From Candidatus Desantisbacteria bacterium CG1_02_49_89 (GTDB taxonomy: Bacteria; Desantisbacteria; UBA1551), in the NCBI GenBank assembly GCA_001871075.1, contig MNUP01000049.1, positions 1-20,558 of the forward strand: DNA of 20,558 bases. The letters are read 5' to 3'. The notes under the pieces are model-generated. The model made no database searches. It was given only the letters and a program-made list of their open reading frames with translations, and was not told where the DNA came from. Shown in pieces: positions 6,313-13,165 of this stretch. The first letter of the stretch is position 1. Each line of letters opens with the position of its first letter. A program made the position numbers and the translations under genes.

Positions 6313-7028
6313 GAAAATCGATCGAGGACCACGAGTACCTGGAAGAAAAGCGTAAAAAGACGGAATTTGAAGGAAAGCCGGTTGGCAGGGGAAGCATATT
6401 CGGGGGCGGGACAGACGGCCCCCTTACGATCGCCTGCAATCTTCGAGGAGCAAGCGAAGTCGCGATGGATTTTTATGAGGACCCCAAATACACGCACAAC
6501 CTACTGTCTTTTATAACAGATTCGGTGATAGCAAGGATAAAAAAGGTATATGAATATATGAAGATAGAATATCCCGGGCAGGGCTGGGGATTCGCGGACG
6601 ACAGCGTAGAGCTTATCTCTACCGAAATGTATAAGGAGTTCATCCTTCCCTACCATAAAAAATTACTGGCCGAATTCTCAAAAGGCGGGCCGAACGGCAT
6701 TCACCTGTGCGGCAAAGTGCAGAGGCATATGAAGTTCCTGAGAGATGAAATAAACATAAAGACCTTTGACCTGGGTTTTCCCACGGATATGGGAAAAGCC
6801 AGGGCTGAACTGGGGGAAGACGTGCTTTTGATCGGCAACATCGCGCCGCACCTGCTGAAACTTGGGCCTGAGCAGGCGATTATAGACGCTGTAAAGGACC
6901 TGTGCGGGTCAGGAGTGATGAAGGGCGGGAAGTTCATCCTGCACGACGGCAACAACTGCGCCCCGCTTACGCCGGTAAGCCACTTCCGGGCGATGTATGA
7001 GGCGGGGAAGCAGTATGGGATATACTGA
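6309..7028 (+). CDS. UroD-family protein, C-terminal part of a frameshifted gene
   Basis: The C-terminal 239 codons of the gene that starts at 5860; its ATG overlaps the TGA of the upstream part (ATGA). It contains the zinc motif expected of MtaA/CmuA-like methyltransferases: His132-Leu-Cys134 in GIHLCGKVQ and Cys217 in DGNNCAPLTP. These would be about His282, Cys284 and Cys367 of the repaired protein. Other family features are DDSVELISTEMYKEFILPYHKKLL and LLIGNIAPHLL. There is no separate ribosome binding site before ATG 6309, so independent initiation would need translational coupling; slippage at 6261-6267 or an indel is the simpler view. Unlike the 1468 paralogue, all three predicted zinc ligands are present, so this copy is the better candidate for a true methyl transfer role. 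Confidence 0.8.
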   Translation: MRKSIEDHEYLEEKRKKTEFEGKPVGRGSIFGGGTDGPLTIACNLRGASEVAMDFYEDPKYTHNLLSFITDSVIARIKKVYEYMKIEYPGQGWGFADDSVELISTEMYKEFILPYHKKLLAEFSKGGPNGIHLCGKVQRHMKFLRDEINIKTFDLGFPTDMGKARAELGEDVLLIGNIAPHLLKLGPEQAIIDAVKDLCGSGVMKGGKFILHDGNNCAPLTPVSHFRAMYEAGKQYGIY

Positions 7029-7029
7029 A

Positions 7030-7064
7030 GTTAAAGGTGAAAAGTTGAAGGTTAAAGGTTGAAA
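7030..7064 (+). repeat. 7-nt tandem array (GTTAAAG x5) that contains the start codon of the next gene
   Basis: GTTAAAG, GTGAAAA, GTTGAAG, GTTAAAG and GTTGAAA. The TTG start at 7059-7061 lies in the last unit and GAAGG at 7047-7051 can act as ribosome binding site, so the array itself carries the initiation signals. Confidence 0.85.
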
Positions 7065-8255
7065 ACTATACTGCTTACTATATTTTTAATTGGGGTGGGT
7101 TTAAATACCGGAGTTACAGCGGAAGGAGCAAAATTGGAGCAAAAGACAGAGGAGTTTTTTCCTATAGGGGTGTGGTTTGAGGGAGCTCCGGGACCGGCTG
7201 AATATCCTGCTGACAAGGCAGGCGCGAAGAAATATTATGACCGCTGTTTCGCAGACCTTGCCGCTCACGGGTTTAACTGCGTTGCTGTGCCGAACTGCCC
7301 TGAATCTTTGTGGCAGACGCTCCTGGAGTCAGCGCAGGAGAACAAAATAAAAGTCATTCTCGAGGTCAGACCGCTTGTGGAACTTATCTGCCGGGACAAA
7401 CCCTTGAAAGAAACGGAAGTTTACAAGACCGTGAAAAGAGTTGTTGATAAGATAGGCAATTACTCTTCCCTTCTGCGGTACCAGGTCAGGGATGAACCCC
7501 CTCCTGAGCAGGTCCAAAACTGGCTTGTGGTCAGGAACGCGCTCGAAGAGATCGACCCGTCCCGCCCCGCGTTCTCCTGTTTCTGCAACCCGGATTCTCT
7601 GAAGGCCGCGACTGACGCCGCTAAATTCTCCGAAACATGTTTTGATATCTACCCGCATTACGCGAAAGTGCCTGCGCAGACCCTGGGTAATTTCATAGAA
7701 TTGCTTTATAAATTCAAAAGGGCGTCCAGGGATAATGCGATGTGGGCGGTGCTGCAGTCCTTTGCCAAGCCTGAAGCGTGGCGGTATCCTTCGCCTGAGG
7801 AACTGCGAGCAGTGACATATTTGTCTATTGCGGCAGGAGCAAAAGGTATTTTCTATTTCCTTTACCAGACAATGCCGAAGCATTCAGAAGTGCTTGACGG
7901 GCTTATTAACGTTGACGGCAGCCCAAGGCCATTATATTCCACGGCTGAAACGCTCGCGCGCGAGCTCGGAAAGCTTGCCCCGCTCTTGATGTCTCTGAAG
8001 CCTGCGGAACAGACGGCTGAAATTTCCGGGCCTGCCCGCGCAGGCAGTTTTAAGGACCCGAATGGCAATCCTGTTTTGATAGTGGCAAGCGCGCGGCCCG
8101 GTGAGGGTGTGACCGTGACCGTGAGCGTGACGACGCTTGAAACAGGAAGCTGGAAGGACGCGCTGACCGGCGAGGTATTTTCCGCCAAGAACGGAGAACT
8201 CGCGATCCCGCTCGCTCCCGGCGCCGGCCGAGTCCTCAAAAGCACAAAAGATTAA
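7059..8255 (+). CDS. Secreted TIM-barrel glycoside hydrolase-like protein
   Basis: A 398-residue protein with a clear signal peptide (Met-Lys then a hydrophobic core to about residue 19, ending GVTA before EGAK). The start is TTG 7059; a later start would remove the signal peptide. The mature part reads as a GH-A-like TIM barrel: PIGVWFEG on strand 1, YQVRDEPPP with Asp145-Glu146 at the strand-4 end where the acid/base of such hydrolases sits, and AAGAKGIFYFLYQ near the last strand. A small beta domain follows (about 320-398, ending in APGAGRVLKSTKD). I cannot assign a GH family or substrate. It is one of only two proteins here with a secretion or membrane signal in the metabolic block, so it may act on extracytoplasmic glycans. 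The TAA stop overlaps the first base of the following tandem array. Confidence 0.7.
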   Translation: MKTILLTIFLIGVGLNTGVTAEGAKLEQKTEEFFPIGVWFEGAPGPAEYPADKAGAKKYYDRCFADLAAHGFNCVAVPNCPESLWQTLLESAQENKIKVILEVRPLVELICRDKPLKETEVYKTVKRVVDKIGNYSSLLRYQVRDEPPPEQVQNWLVVRNALEEIDPSRPAFSCFCNPDSLKAATDAAKFSETCFDIYPHYAKVPAQTLGNFIELLYKFKRASRDNAMWAVLQSFAKPEAWRYPSPEELRAVTYLSIAAGAKGIFYFLYQTMPKHSEVLDGLINVDGSPRPLYSTAETLARELGKLAPLLMSLKPAEQTAEISGPARAGSFKDPNGNPVLIVASARPGEGVTVTVSVTTLETGSWKDALTGEVFSAKNGELAIPLAPGAGRVLKSTKD

Positions 8256-8410
8256 CCACGGAGGCACGGAGACACAGAGGAATATTTGGCTCATATTAAA
8301 AACTTACCACGGAAGCGCGGAAAGACGGAAACACGGAGAATTCTTCGGCTTTTACAAATGACTAATGACTGTTTTTTTAACCACGGATTAGCACGGATTT
8401 CCACGGATAA
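8255..8410 (+). repeat. Four successive tandem arrays (8-, 8-, 7- and 10-nt periods)
   Basis: 8255-8278: ACCACGGA, GGCACGGA, GACACAGA. 8306-8337: ACCACGGA, AGCGCGGA, AAGACGGA, AACACGGA. 8356-8369: AAATGAC, TAATGAC. 8381-8410: CCACGGATTA, GCACGGATTT, CCACGGATAA. These fill the first part of the 538-bp gap 8256-8793. Confidence 0.9.
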
Positions 8411-8414
8411 GAAC

Positions 8415-8590
8415 CTTTTGGGAACTGTAATAGAGCCCTAGGAGTAGAGCACTGGGAGTAAACCCTTTAGGGTCGTTTAAACGGGGCTCCCTCCTTAAGG
8501 ACTGGCGGGTCTTCGAAAAGCCCTCCGAAGAGTCCGTATACTCCGTCCTTTCGGAGTCATCGGACCTACTCCTAAATAATTTCCACGAAA
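8415..8590. repeat. Hairpin cluster with a nested 30-nt insert
   Basis: Contains ACCCTTTAGGGT, the stem CTCCG..CGGAG near 8540, and the stem GGGCT (8484-8488) / AGCCC (8519-8523) whose apex holds the 30-nt CCCGCC insert on the minus strand (8489-8518). A minus-strand open frame through here is repeat-derived and I do not support it as a gene. Confidence 0.65.
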
Positions 8591-8665
8591 GCCCTCTGCT
8601 GCTCCGAAGAACTTGTAGCAAAACGCGAGGACCTCCGGGTCAGAACTGAGCTAATGACCCTACGG
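8591..8665 (-). repeat. Two-hairpin element, copy 1 (75 bp)
   Basis: On the minus strand it begins CCGTAGGGTCA and ends CAGAGGGC. The first hairpin GGGTCA/TGACCC has a 12-nt loop with TCAGTTC. The second is less regular (CCTC/GAGG outer pairs). Aligns end to end with copies at 10845-10913 and 15859-15927. Confidence 0.8.
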
Positions 8666-8710
8666 CACTGAAGGCACAGAGACACAGGGAAATCTTTTCT
8701 GGTTTCAAAC

Positions 8711-8739
8711 TTGACACTTGATACTTGGCTCTTGATACT
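8711..8739 (+). promoter_or_regulatory. 7-nt array TTGACAC/TTGATAC with promoter-like spacing
   Basis: Units TTGACAC, TTGATAC, TTGGCTC and TTGATAC at 8711-8738. TTGACA (8711-8716) followed after 17 bases by GATACT (8734-8739) resembles a sigma-70 promoter for the gene at 8794; GATAAT at 8743 is another possible -10. As a repeat the call is firm; as a promoter it is speculative. Confidence 0.4.
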
Positions 8740-8745
8740 TAAGAT

Positions 8746-8780
8746 AATCACCGTAATCGCAGTTGAAAATCACCGTAATC
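8746..8780 (+). promoter_or_regulatory. Paired AATCACYGTAATC boxes before the 8794 gene
   Basis: Two 13-bp copies at 8746-8758 and 8768-8780, starts 22 bp apart. Each contains the imperfect palindrome ATCAC-N-GTAAT. The second copy abuts the AAAAGGAG ribosome binding site. The same pairing occurs before 11006 and 13215. Confidence 0.55.
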
Positions 8781-8793
8781 AAAAGGAGTCAAA

Positions 8794-9792
8794 GTGATAA
8801 GATTTGGCCAGATCGGGGTCGGAGGGGAAGGCACTATATACACGCCGATAATAGCGGAAAATCCCGCGTGCAGGCTTGCAGCGGTGTGCGACATCAACAA
8901 GGAAGTCCTTGACAGGGTTGCCGGGGAACGGAAGGCGAATGCTTACACGGATTTCAGGGAAATGATAGAGAAGGAAGACCTGGATGCGGTTGCCATAATC
9001 CTCCCCCACTATCTTTATCCTGAGGCAGTGGGGCTTGCCGCGAAAAAGAACCTTCACATCCTGCAGGAAAAGCCGTTCGCGAGGAACCTGCCAGACGCGA
9101 AAAAGATAGTCAAAGCGCTGAAAGGCTACAAAGGAATATACATGCTGAGCGCGCAGAGGAAATACAGCCCTGCTTTCCAGAAGGCGAAAGAGATAATAAA
9201 GAGCGGCAGCATCGGGAAAGTCCAGCTTATCGAGGCGTACGCGCAATACAGGTTTACCAGGACTTCTGAGTCTTTCGGGTGGAGGACGAAAAAGAAGCTT
9301 TCCGGAGGGCTTGCTATAATTGATTTCGGGTGGCATATGCTTGACACGATATACTGGATAAAGGGCATGCCTTCAAGGGTTTACGCGAATACCTGCGGCA
9401 TAAAAGCGCTTGAGGGAAAGAACGACATAGACGAAACCGCGAACATAATACTTGAATACGCGGACGGTTCATCAGCGGTGGTGCTGACCTCTATTACCTC
9501 CATCGGCAGGTGCTGGGAGTTCACATTTCAGTGCACCAAGGGTACAATAAAATTCTCGCCCTGCTTAGTTGAAACCTATGACAAGGAAAAACTGATTGAA
9601 AAGCTGGATATCACGAAAACAGAGCCTGAAATGTTCGCGGCGCAGTTCAACGTATTCCTGAACGCGGTGCAGACAGGGAAAAAACCGCTGACAGGCCCAG
9701 CGTACGGCCTGAACCTTTCCCGCATCGCCGAGGCCGCGTACCGGTCAGCTTCGTCCGGCAAGCCAGTGCTCCTTAAAAACTTAACTGGTTAA
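8794..9792 (+). CDS. Gfo/Idh/MocA family oxidoreductase
   Basis: A 332-residue member of the family. The Rossmann start is FGQIGVGGEGT, the EKP motif is Glu92-Lys93-Pro94 with Lys93 as likely catalytic lysine, and IDFGWHMLDTIYWI (His181, Asp184) is the conserved G-x-H-x-x-D block. Start GTG 8794 is supported by AAAAGGAG five bases upstream. The TAA stop (9790-9792) lies inside the first unit of the following 9-nt array (ggTTAAaag), so the last residues NLTG may have been set by the array. It shares paired upstream boxes with the glycoside hydrolase gene at 11006 and galE at 13215, suggesting common control. Cytoplasmic; substrate unknown. Confidence 0.9.
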   Translation: MIRFGQIGVGGEGTIYTPIIAENPACRLAAVCDINKEVLDRVAGERKANAYTDFREMIEKEDLDAVAIILPHYLYPEAVGLAAKKNLHILQEKPFARNLPDAKKIVKALKGYKGIYMLSAQRKYSPAFQKAKEIIKSGSIGKVQLIEAYAQYRFTRTSESFGWRTKKKLSGGLAIIDFGWHMLDTIYWIKGMPSRVYANTCGIKALEGKNDIDETANIILEYADGSSAVVLTSITSIGRCWEFTFQCTKGTIKFSPCLVETYDKEKLIEKLDITKTEPEMFAAQFNVFLNAVQTGKKPLTGPAYGLNLSRIAEAAYRSASSGKPVLLKNLTG

Positions 9793-9822
9793 AAGGGTTA
9801 AAGGGGTTAAAAAGGTTAAAAG
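9787..9822 (+). repeat. 9-nt tandem array (GGTTAAAAG x4)
   Basis: GGTTAAAAG, GGTTAAAGG, GGTTAAAAA and GGTTAAAAG in register; the first unit holds the TAA stop of the preceding gene. A related 9-nt array is at 15626-15661. Confidence 0.9.
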
Positions 9823-9841
9823 TTGAAAGCTTATGCCCGAG

Positions 9842-9873
9842 CTTACAAGCTAACAAGCTTATAAGTTTACAAG
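9842..9873 (+). repeat. 8-nt tandem array (CTTACAAG x4)
   Basis: CTTACAAG, CTAACAAG, CTTATAAG and TTTACAAG directly upstream of the membrane protein gene. Confidence 0.9.
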
Positions 9874-9903
9874 CAAGTTTGATTTAAAAAGAGTACTTTG
9901 ATT

Positions 9904-10818
9904 ATGAGCAAAAACAAAAAGATAGCTTATTTTATATTGTTGGAAATATTGGCAATTATTTTTGCTTACTTTCCATCAATGTTGTTTAAATTAGAAGCAG
10001 AAAGTTTTAAATTTAACCATATTTTATCAATTATTTATGTGCTAATACCATATATTAGTTTCATGCTGCTTCCTTTAATAATATTTGTTTTAGGATTTGC
10101 AAGAAAATTAGATAAATTCTTAACTGCAATAGCTTTAATTCTATTTATTTTATGGCTTGCGTTTATAGCATATTTAGTCTTTGCTTGTAACAAAGGCTTT
10201 TCGCCAATTATTTTCTCCTTCTTGACAGCCCTCCCTGCTGCGGTTTTTTTTGGCGGAGCAAGTATAATAGGTTATTTATCAAACCAATTAAGAAAATCTT
10301 CTGAAAAAGATATGAAAGAGGAACCATTAATAAAAGAATTTAGTATCTATGAGATAAATTCTAAGGAGAATTTACTAGATATACAAGGCTATCTTCATGA
10401 TGCAAAATGTAATGATAATGAGATTAAATATGATACAGAAAGCGGAAAGATCGACATCATTTTTGACAGGCAAGGTTTAGGGGATTCTTTCAATAAAAAA
10501 ATTAAAACTGACTTTATACTTTTTCAAATATTTGAATACCCAATTGTTAGAAGCCTTCTTCACCTGGAAGACATATCTTCCTGCAAACTAACTCCTACAG
10601 CTAAAAATATAAAGGTTCATACTTTTGATGGAATTCGGTTTGAGAACGATAAATACCGCCTTTATTTTTACTGGTTAACAATGGATATAGATTTTAAAAC
10701 ATCACCCAAGGGATTCCTGAAGGATTTGGAATTAAGTAAAGATAAGATCGGCAGATATACTGGTTTTAAATACGTCTTTCCATTCGGAAGCTACACAGTG
10801 AAGCGTATTAAAAAATAG
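9904..10818 (+). CDS. Four-helix membrane protein with soluble C-terminal domain, unknown function
   Basis: A 304-residue protein that I do not recognise. Four hydrophobic segments lie at about 7-28, 39-66, 72-95 and 98-125, followed by a soluble domain of about 175 residues rich in Asp, Lys and aromatic residues (for example RLYFYWLTMDIDF), with no catalytic motif I can name. I prefer ATG 9904 over the in-frame TTG two codons earlier; the ribosome binding site (AAAGAG) is weak. The gene is clearly AT-rich with A/T-ending codons, unlike the sugar genes on both sides, and resembles in composition the broken membrane protein gene at 19758. It may be a later arrival in this block or an older gene around which the sugar genes were assembled. 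Confidence 0.75.
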   Translation: MSKNKKIAYFILLEILAIIFAYFPSMLFKLEAESFKFNHILSIIYVLIPYISFMLLPLIIFVLGFARKLDKFLTAIALILFILWLAFIAYLVFACNKGFSPIIFSFLTALPAAVFFGGASIIGYLSNQLRKSSEKDMKEEPLIKEFSIYEINSKENLLDIQGYLHDAKCNDNEIKYDTESGKIDIIFDRQGLGDSFNKKIKTDFILFQIFEYPIVRSLLHLEDISSCKLTPTAKNIKVHTFDGIRFENDKYRLYFYWLTMDIDFKTSPKGFLKDLELSKDKIGRYTGFKYVFPFGSYTVKRIKK

Positions 10819-10830
10819 TCTACTATTTCA

Positions 10831-10931
10831 TTTCGTGCTTTCGTCCGTAGCGCCATCCGCTCAGCTCTGGCGCGCAGGCCCCTGCGTTGAGCTGCGCAGC
10901 AGCTGCAGGGGGCACTTTCGTGCTTTCGTGG
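10831..10931 (+). repeat. 8-nt TTTCGTGC array split by the two-hairpin element
   Basis: TTTCGTGC, TTTCGTCC at 10831-10846 and TTTCGTGC, TTTCGTGG at 10916-10931, separated by the element at 10845-10913. An unsplit array of the same units is at 15952-15986. Confidence 0.8.
10845..10913 (+). repeat. Two-hairpin element, copy 2 (69 bp)
   Basis: CCGTAG left end. Hairpin 1 is GCGCCA/TGGCGC with a 12-nt loop. Hairpin 2 has outer CCCCTGC/GCAGGGG and inner AGCTGC-GCA-GCAGCT. The stems differ from copy 3 by paired changes. Confidence 0.85.
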
Positions 10932-10940
10932 AAATCCTTT

Positions 10941-10995
10941 ACACCGTAATCTCTTAGATAATCACTGTAATCATTTTTAAATAATCACTGTAATC
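10941..10995 (+). promoter_or_regulatory. AATCACYGTAATC boxes before the 11006 gene
   Basis: Full boxes at 10960-10972 and 10983-10995 (starts 23 bp apart), plus a partial box CACCGTAATC at 10942-10951. The last box abuts the GGGGG ribosome binding site of the gene at 11006. Confidence 0.55.
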
Positions 10996-11005
10996 AGGGG
11001 GCTCA

Positions 11006-12955
11006 ATGGAGAACTGGCATTCAAAGGGATTTTTCGGGATCCACTACGACCTGCACCCGAAAGCGACTGACACAGAACTCGGCAGGGAAGCGACGTTCGA
11101 CCATATATATAAGGAATTAAAGAAGGTAAAGCCGGATTTCGTGAATTATGACTGCAAGGGCCATCCGGGATACGCGGGGTACCCCACAAAGGTCGGCACC
11201 CCTTCACCCGGTATAGTGAACGACGCTTTGAAGGTCTGGAGAGAGGTCACGAAAAAGCTGGGCATACGGCTTGCTATCCATTATTCCGGGGTATGGGACG
11301 AGATCGCCATAGAAAAACATCCGGAATGGGCAAGGATCGGAACTGACGGGAAAAGGGACAAAGCCTCCACCTGCCGCAATCACGGTTATACCGAAGACCT
11401 TATGATACCCCAGCTCCTCGAAGTTGTTAAAGAATACGACCTGGACGGAATGTGGGTGGACGGCGAGAACTGGGGTTCAGGCCTCTGCTATTGCGATAAA
11501 TGCACGGAAAGGTTCATGAAGGAAACCGGGATCGCGGATATCCCGCAAAAAGCTTCCGACCCCAACTGGCAGAAATGGCTTGCCTCGAACAGGCAGTGGT
11601 TCGAGGAACACGTGAAAAAATATATGGATGCGGTGCACAGGCTCAAACCGGACTGCCTGGTGTGCTCGAACTGGATGTATTCTGTGCGCGAACCGGATGA
11701 GGTAAAGGTGCAGATGGATTACCTCAGCGGTGATTTTGACCCGTCTTTCGGGTGCGAAAGGGCAATGGCCGAGTCAAGGTTCCTGGATAGCCGCGGCATA
11801 ACCTGGAATCTTATGGCGTGGGGATTTTTCTTTCCCGGGGGCACAAGGACTTTCAAGAGCGATGTCCACCTCTGCCAGGAAGCTTCCGAGGTAATGGCGA
11901 ACGGCGGCAACCTTTTCATTTACGACCAGCCTAAAAGGAGCGGCCGCATTATCGGGTGGCACCAGGATATAATCGCGAAAGTCGCGAGGTTCTGCCGCAG
12001 GCGCCAGAAATTCTGCCAGGATACAAAATCTGTACCGCAGGCGGCAATTCTGCACAATAGCGCCCACCTTTATTCAAAAATGGATCCCCTGTTCTCTTTG
12101 AGCAACGGTCACTGCGAGATGGAAGGCGCTCTGCACGTTCTTCTTGAAAAAGGACTGCACGTTGATATTTTGAATGAGTTTGATCTTGCAAGGCGTATTT
12201 TCGAATACCCGCTGGTAGTGATACCAGAGCAGACCCTTCTGCCGAAAAAGCTCATAACCGCGGTAAAAGAATACGTGAAGAACGGCGGTTGCCTGCTTGC
12301 CAGCGGCGCTGAGCCCGCAAAGGCGTTTGCTGACATTCTGGGCATCAAGCCCGAAGAAGGAGAACTTAATAACTGCTTTGTTCCTGTGAGGAACGAAACA
12401 GTGCTTATCAACGGGCCCTGGCAGAAAGTGATGCTGTCCGGCGCGAAAGAGCTCAGCCCGGCCTTGAAAGGCAATGAGGTTTCCAGAGATGTCGAAGACG
12501 GAAAAGCAGGATCTCCCGCAGCAACAATAAACAAATATGGGAAAGGTCTTGCAGCAGGCATATACGGCCCTGCGTTCCTCGTGTATTATAACAGCCGTTT
12601 GCCGCGCATCCGGGAATTCATAGGAAGCGTGCTTAAAAAACTGGACAACCCGAAACTCATAAAGATGGACGCTCCTGCAAGGGTTGAGCTCTCTGTCAGG
12701 AAAAAAGACAATAAGATCATGCTAAACCTTGTGAACCGCGGCACCACCCATCCCCTTTCCACAAGGAACCACGCGGTTGAGGGCGTTCCTGCCATCGATT
12801 CCGTTAAATTAAGGGTCCCGCTGAAAGAAAAACCGAAAAAGGTAAGTCTGGGCGTTGATGAAGGAACAACGCTGAGAACAAAATACGCCAAAGGCTGGCT
12901 TTCCTGCGAAATCAGGAATTTATATATTCACAACATGGTAGTTATAGAAGAATAA
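11006..12955 (+). CDS. Glycoside hydrolase-like protein: fucosidase-like TIM barrel plus beta-galactosidase trimerisation-like domain
   Basis: A 649-residue protein without signal peptide. Residues 1-340 look like a TIM barrel related to alpha-L-fucosidase (GH29-like) and GHL-type hydrolases: FFGIHYDLHP at the start, LAIHYSGVWDE, and DLDGMWVDGENW with Asp152 at the expected nucleophile position, followed by CYCDKCTERF, a CxxC pair often seen after it. Residues 344-560 resemble the Rossmann/GATase-like trimerisation domain of GH42 beta-galactosidases (PQAAILHNSAHLY, LLASGAEP). Residues 570-649 form a small beta domain (MLNLVNRG). The start at ATG 11006 follows GGGGG. Probably cytoplasmic and acting on imported oligosaccharides. 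Substrate (fucose, galactose or other) is not certain, and a non-catalytic relative cannot be excluded. Its upstream boxes are shared with the genes at 8794 and 13215. Confidence 0.78.
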   Translation: MENWHSKGFFGIHYDLHPKATDTELGREATFDHIYKELKKVKPDFVNYDCKGHPGYAGYPTKVGTPSPGIVNDALKVWREVTKKLGIRLAIHYSGVWDEIAIEKHPEWARIGTDGKRDKASTCRNHGYTEDLMIPQLLEVVKEYDLDGMWVDGENWGSGLCYCDKCTERFMKETGIADIPQKASDPNWQKWLASNRQWFEEHVKKYMDAVHRLKPDCLVCSNWMYSVREPDEVKVQMDYLSGDFDPSFGCERAMAESRFLDSRGITWNLMAWGFFFPGGTRTFKSDVHLCQEASEVMANGGNLFIYDQPKRSGRIIGWHQDIIAKVARFCRRRQKFCQDTKSVPQAAILHNSAHLYSKMDPLFSLSNGHCEMEGALHVLLEKGLHVDILNEFDLARRIFEYPLVVIPEQTLLPKKLITAVKEYVKNGGCLLASGAEPAKAFADILGIKPEEGELNNCFVPVRNETVLINGPWQKVMLSGAKELSPALKGNEVSRDVEDGKAGSPAATINKYGKGLAAGIYGPAFLVYYNSRLPRIREFIGSVLKKLDNPKLIKMDAPARVELSVRKKDNKIMLNLVNRGTTHPLSTRNHAVEGVPAIDSVKLRVPLKEKPKKVSLGVDEGTTLRTKYAKGWLSCEIRNLYIHNMVVIEE

Positions 12956-13032
12956 GAATTTCCACGAAAGAAGCTTTTTACAGGGATCTTCGAAAGAGAT
13001 TTAAAAAACCAAGCTATAGATTCACAAGATTT

Positions 13033-13088
13033 CCACGAAATCACGAAAGTGTCACGAAATCACGAAAGAATAACCACGGAGGCACGGA
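13033..13088 (+). repeat. 8-nt array changing from TCACGAAA to CCACGGA units
   Basis: CCACGAAA, TCACGAAA, (GTG), TCACGAAA and TCACGAAA at 13033-13067, then ACCACGGA and GGCACGGA at 13073-13088. Confidence 0.85.
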
Positions 13089-13103
13089 GATTACAGTTTT
13101 AAC

Positions 13104-13158
13104 TTGACACTTGATACTTAGCTTGCCCGCCAATCTTGCTGGGCGGGACTCTTGACAC
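13104..13158 (+). repeat. TTGACAC/TTGATAC array interrupted by a CCCGCC hairpin (filled site)
   Basis: TTGACAC (13104) and TTGATAC (13111), then TTAGCT, then an insert (13124-13148, stem CCCGCC 13126-13131 / GGCGGG 13142-13147), then CTCTTGACAC. The uninterrupted equivalent is 8711-8738, where the third unit is TTGGCTC. The flanks continue to match beyond the insert. Confidence 0.88.
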
Positions 13159-13165
13159 TTAAAAT

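Noticed and set aside
8388-8621. Minus-strand open frame of 77 codons in the 538-bp gap
   Set aside because: Built from hairpins and repeats that recur elsewhere without an open frame; no family motif.
8620-8665. tRNA-like sequence (TAGCTCAGTT on the minus strand, as in a tRNA D-arm)
   Set aside because: No anticodon arm, T-arm or acceptor pairing can be drawn, and the other two copies of the element do not keep the D-arm sequence.
8711-8748. Firm sigma-70 promoter call
   Set aside because: TTGACA and GATACT have a 17-nt spacing, but both come from the repeated heptamer, so the match may be accidental; kept only at low confidence.
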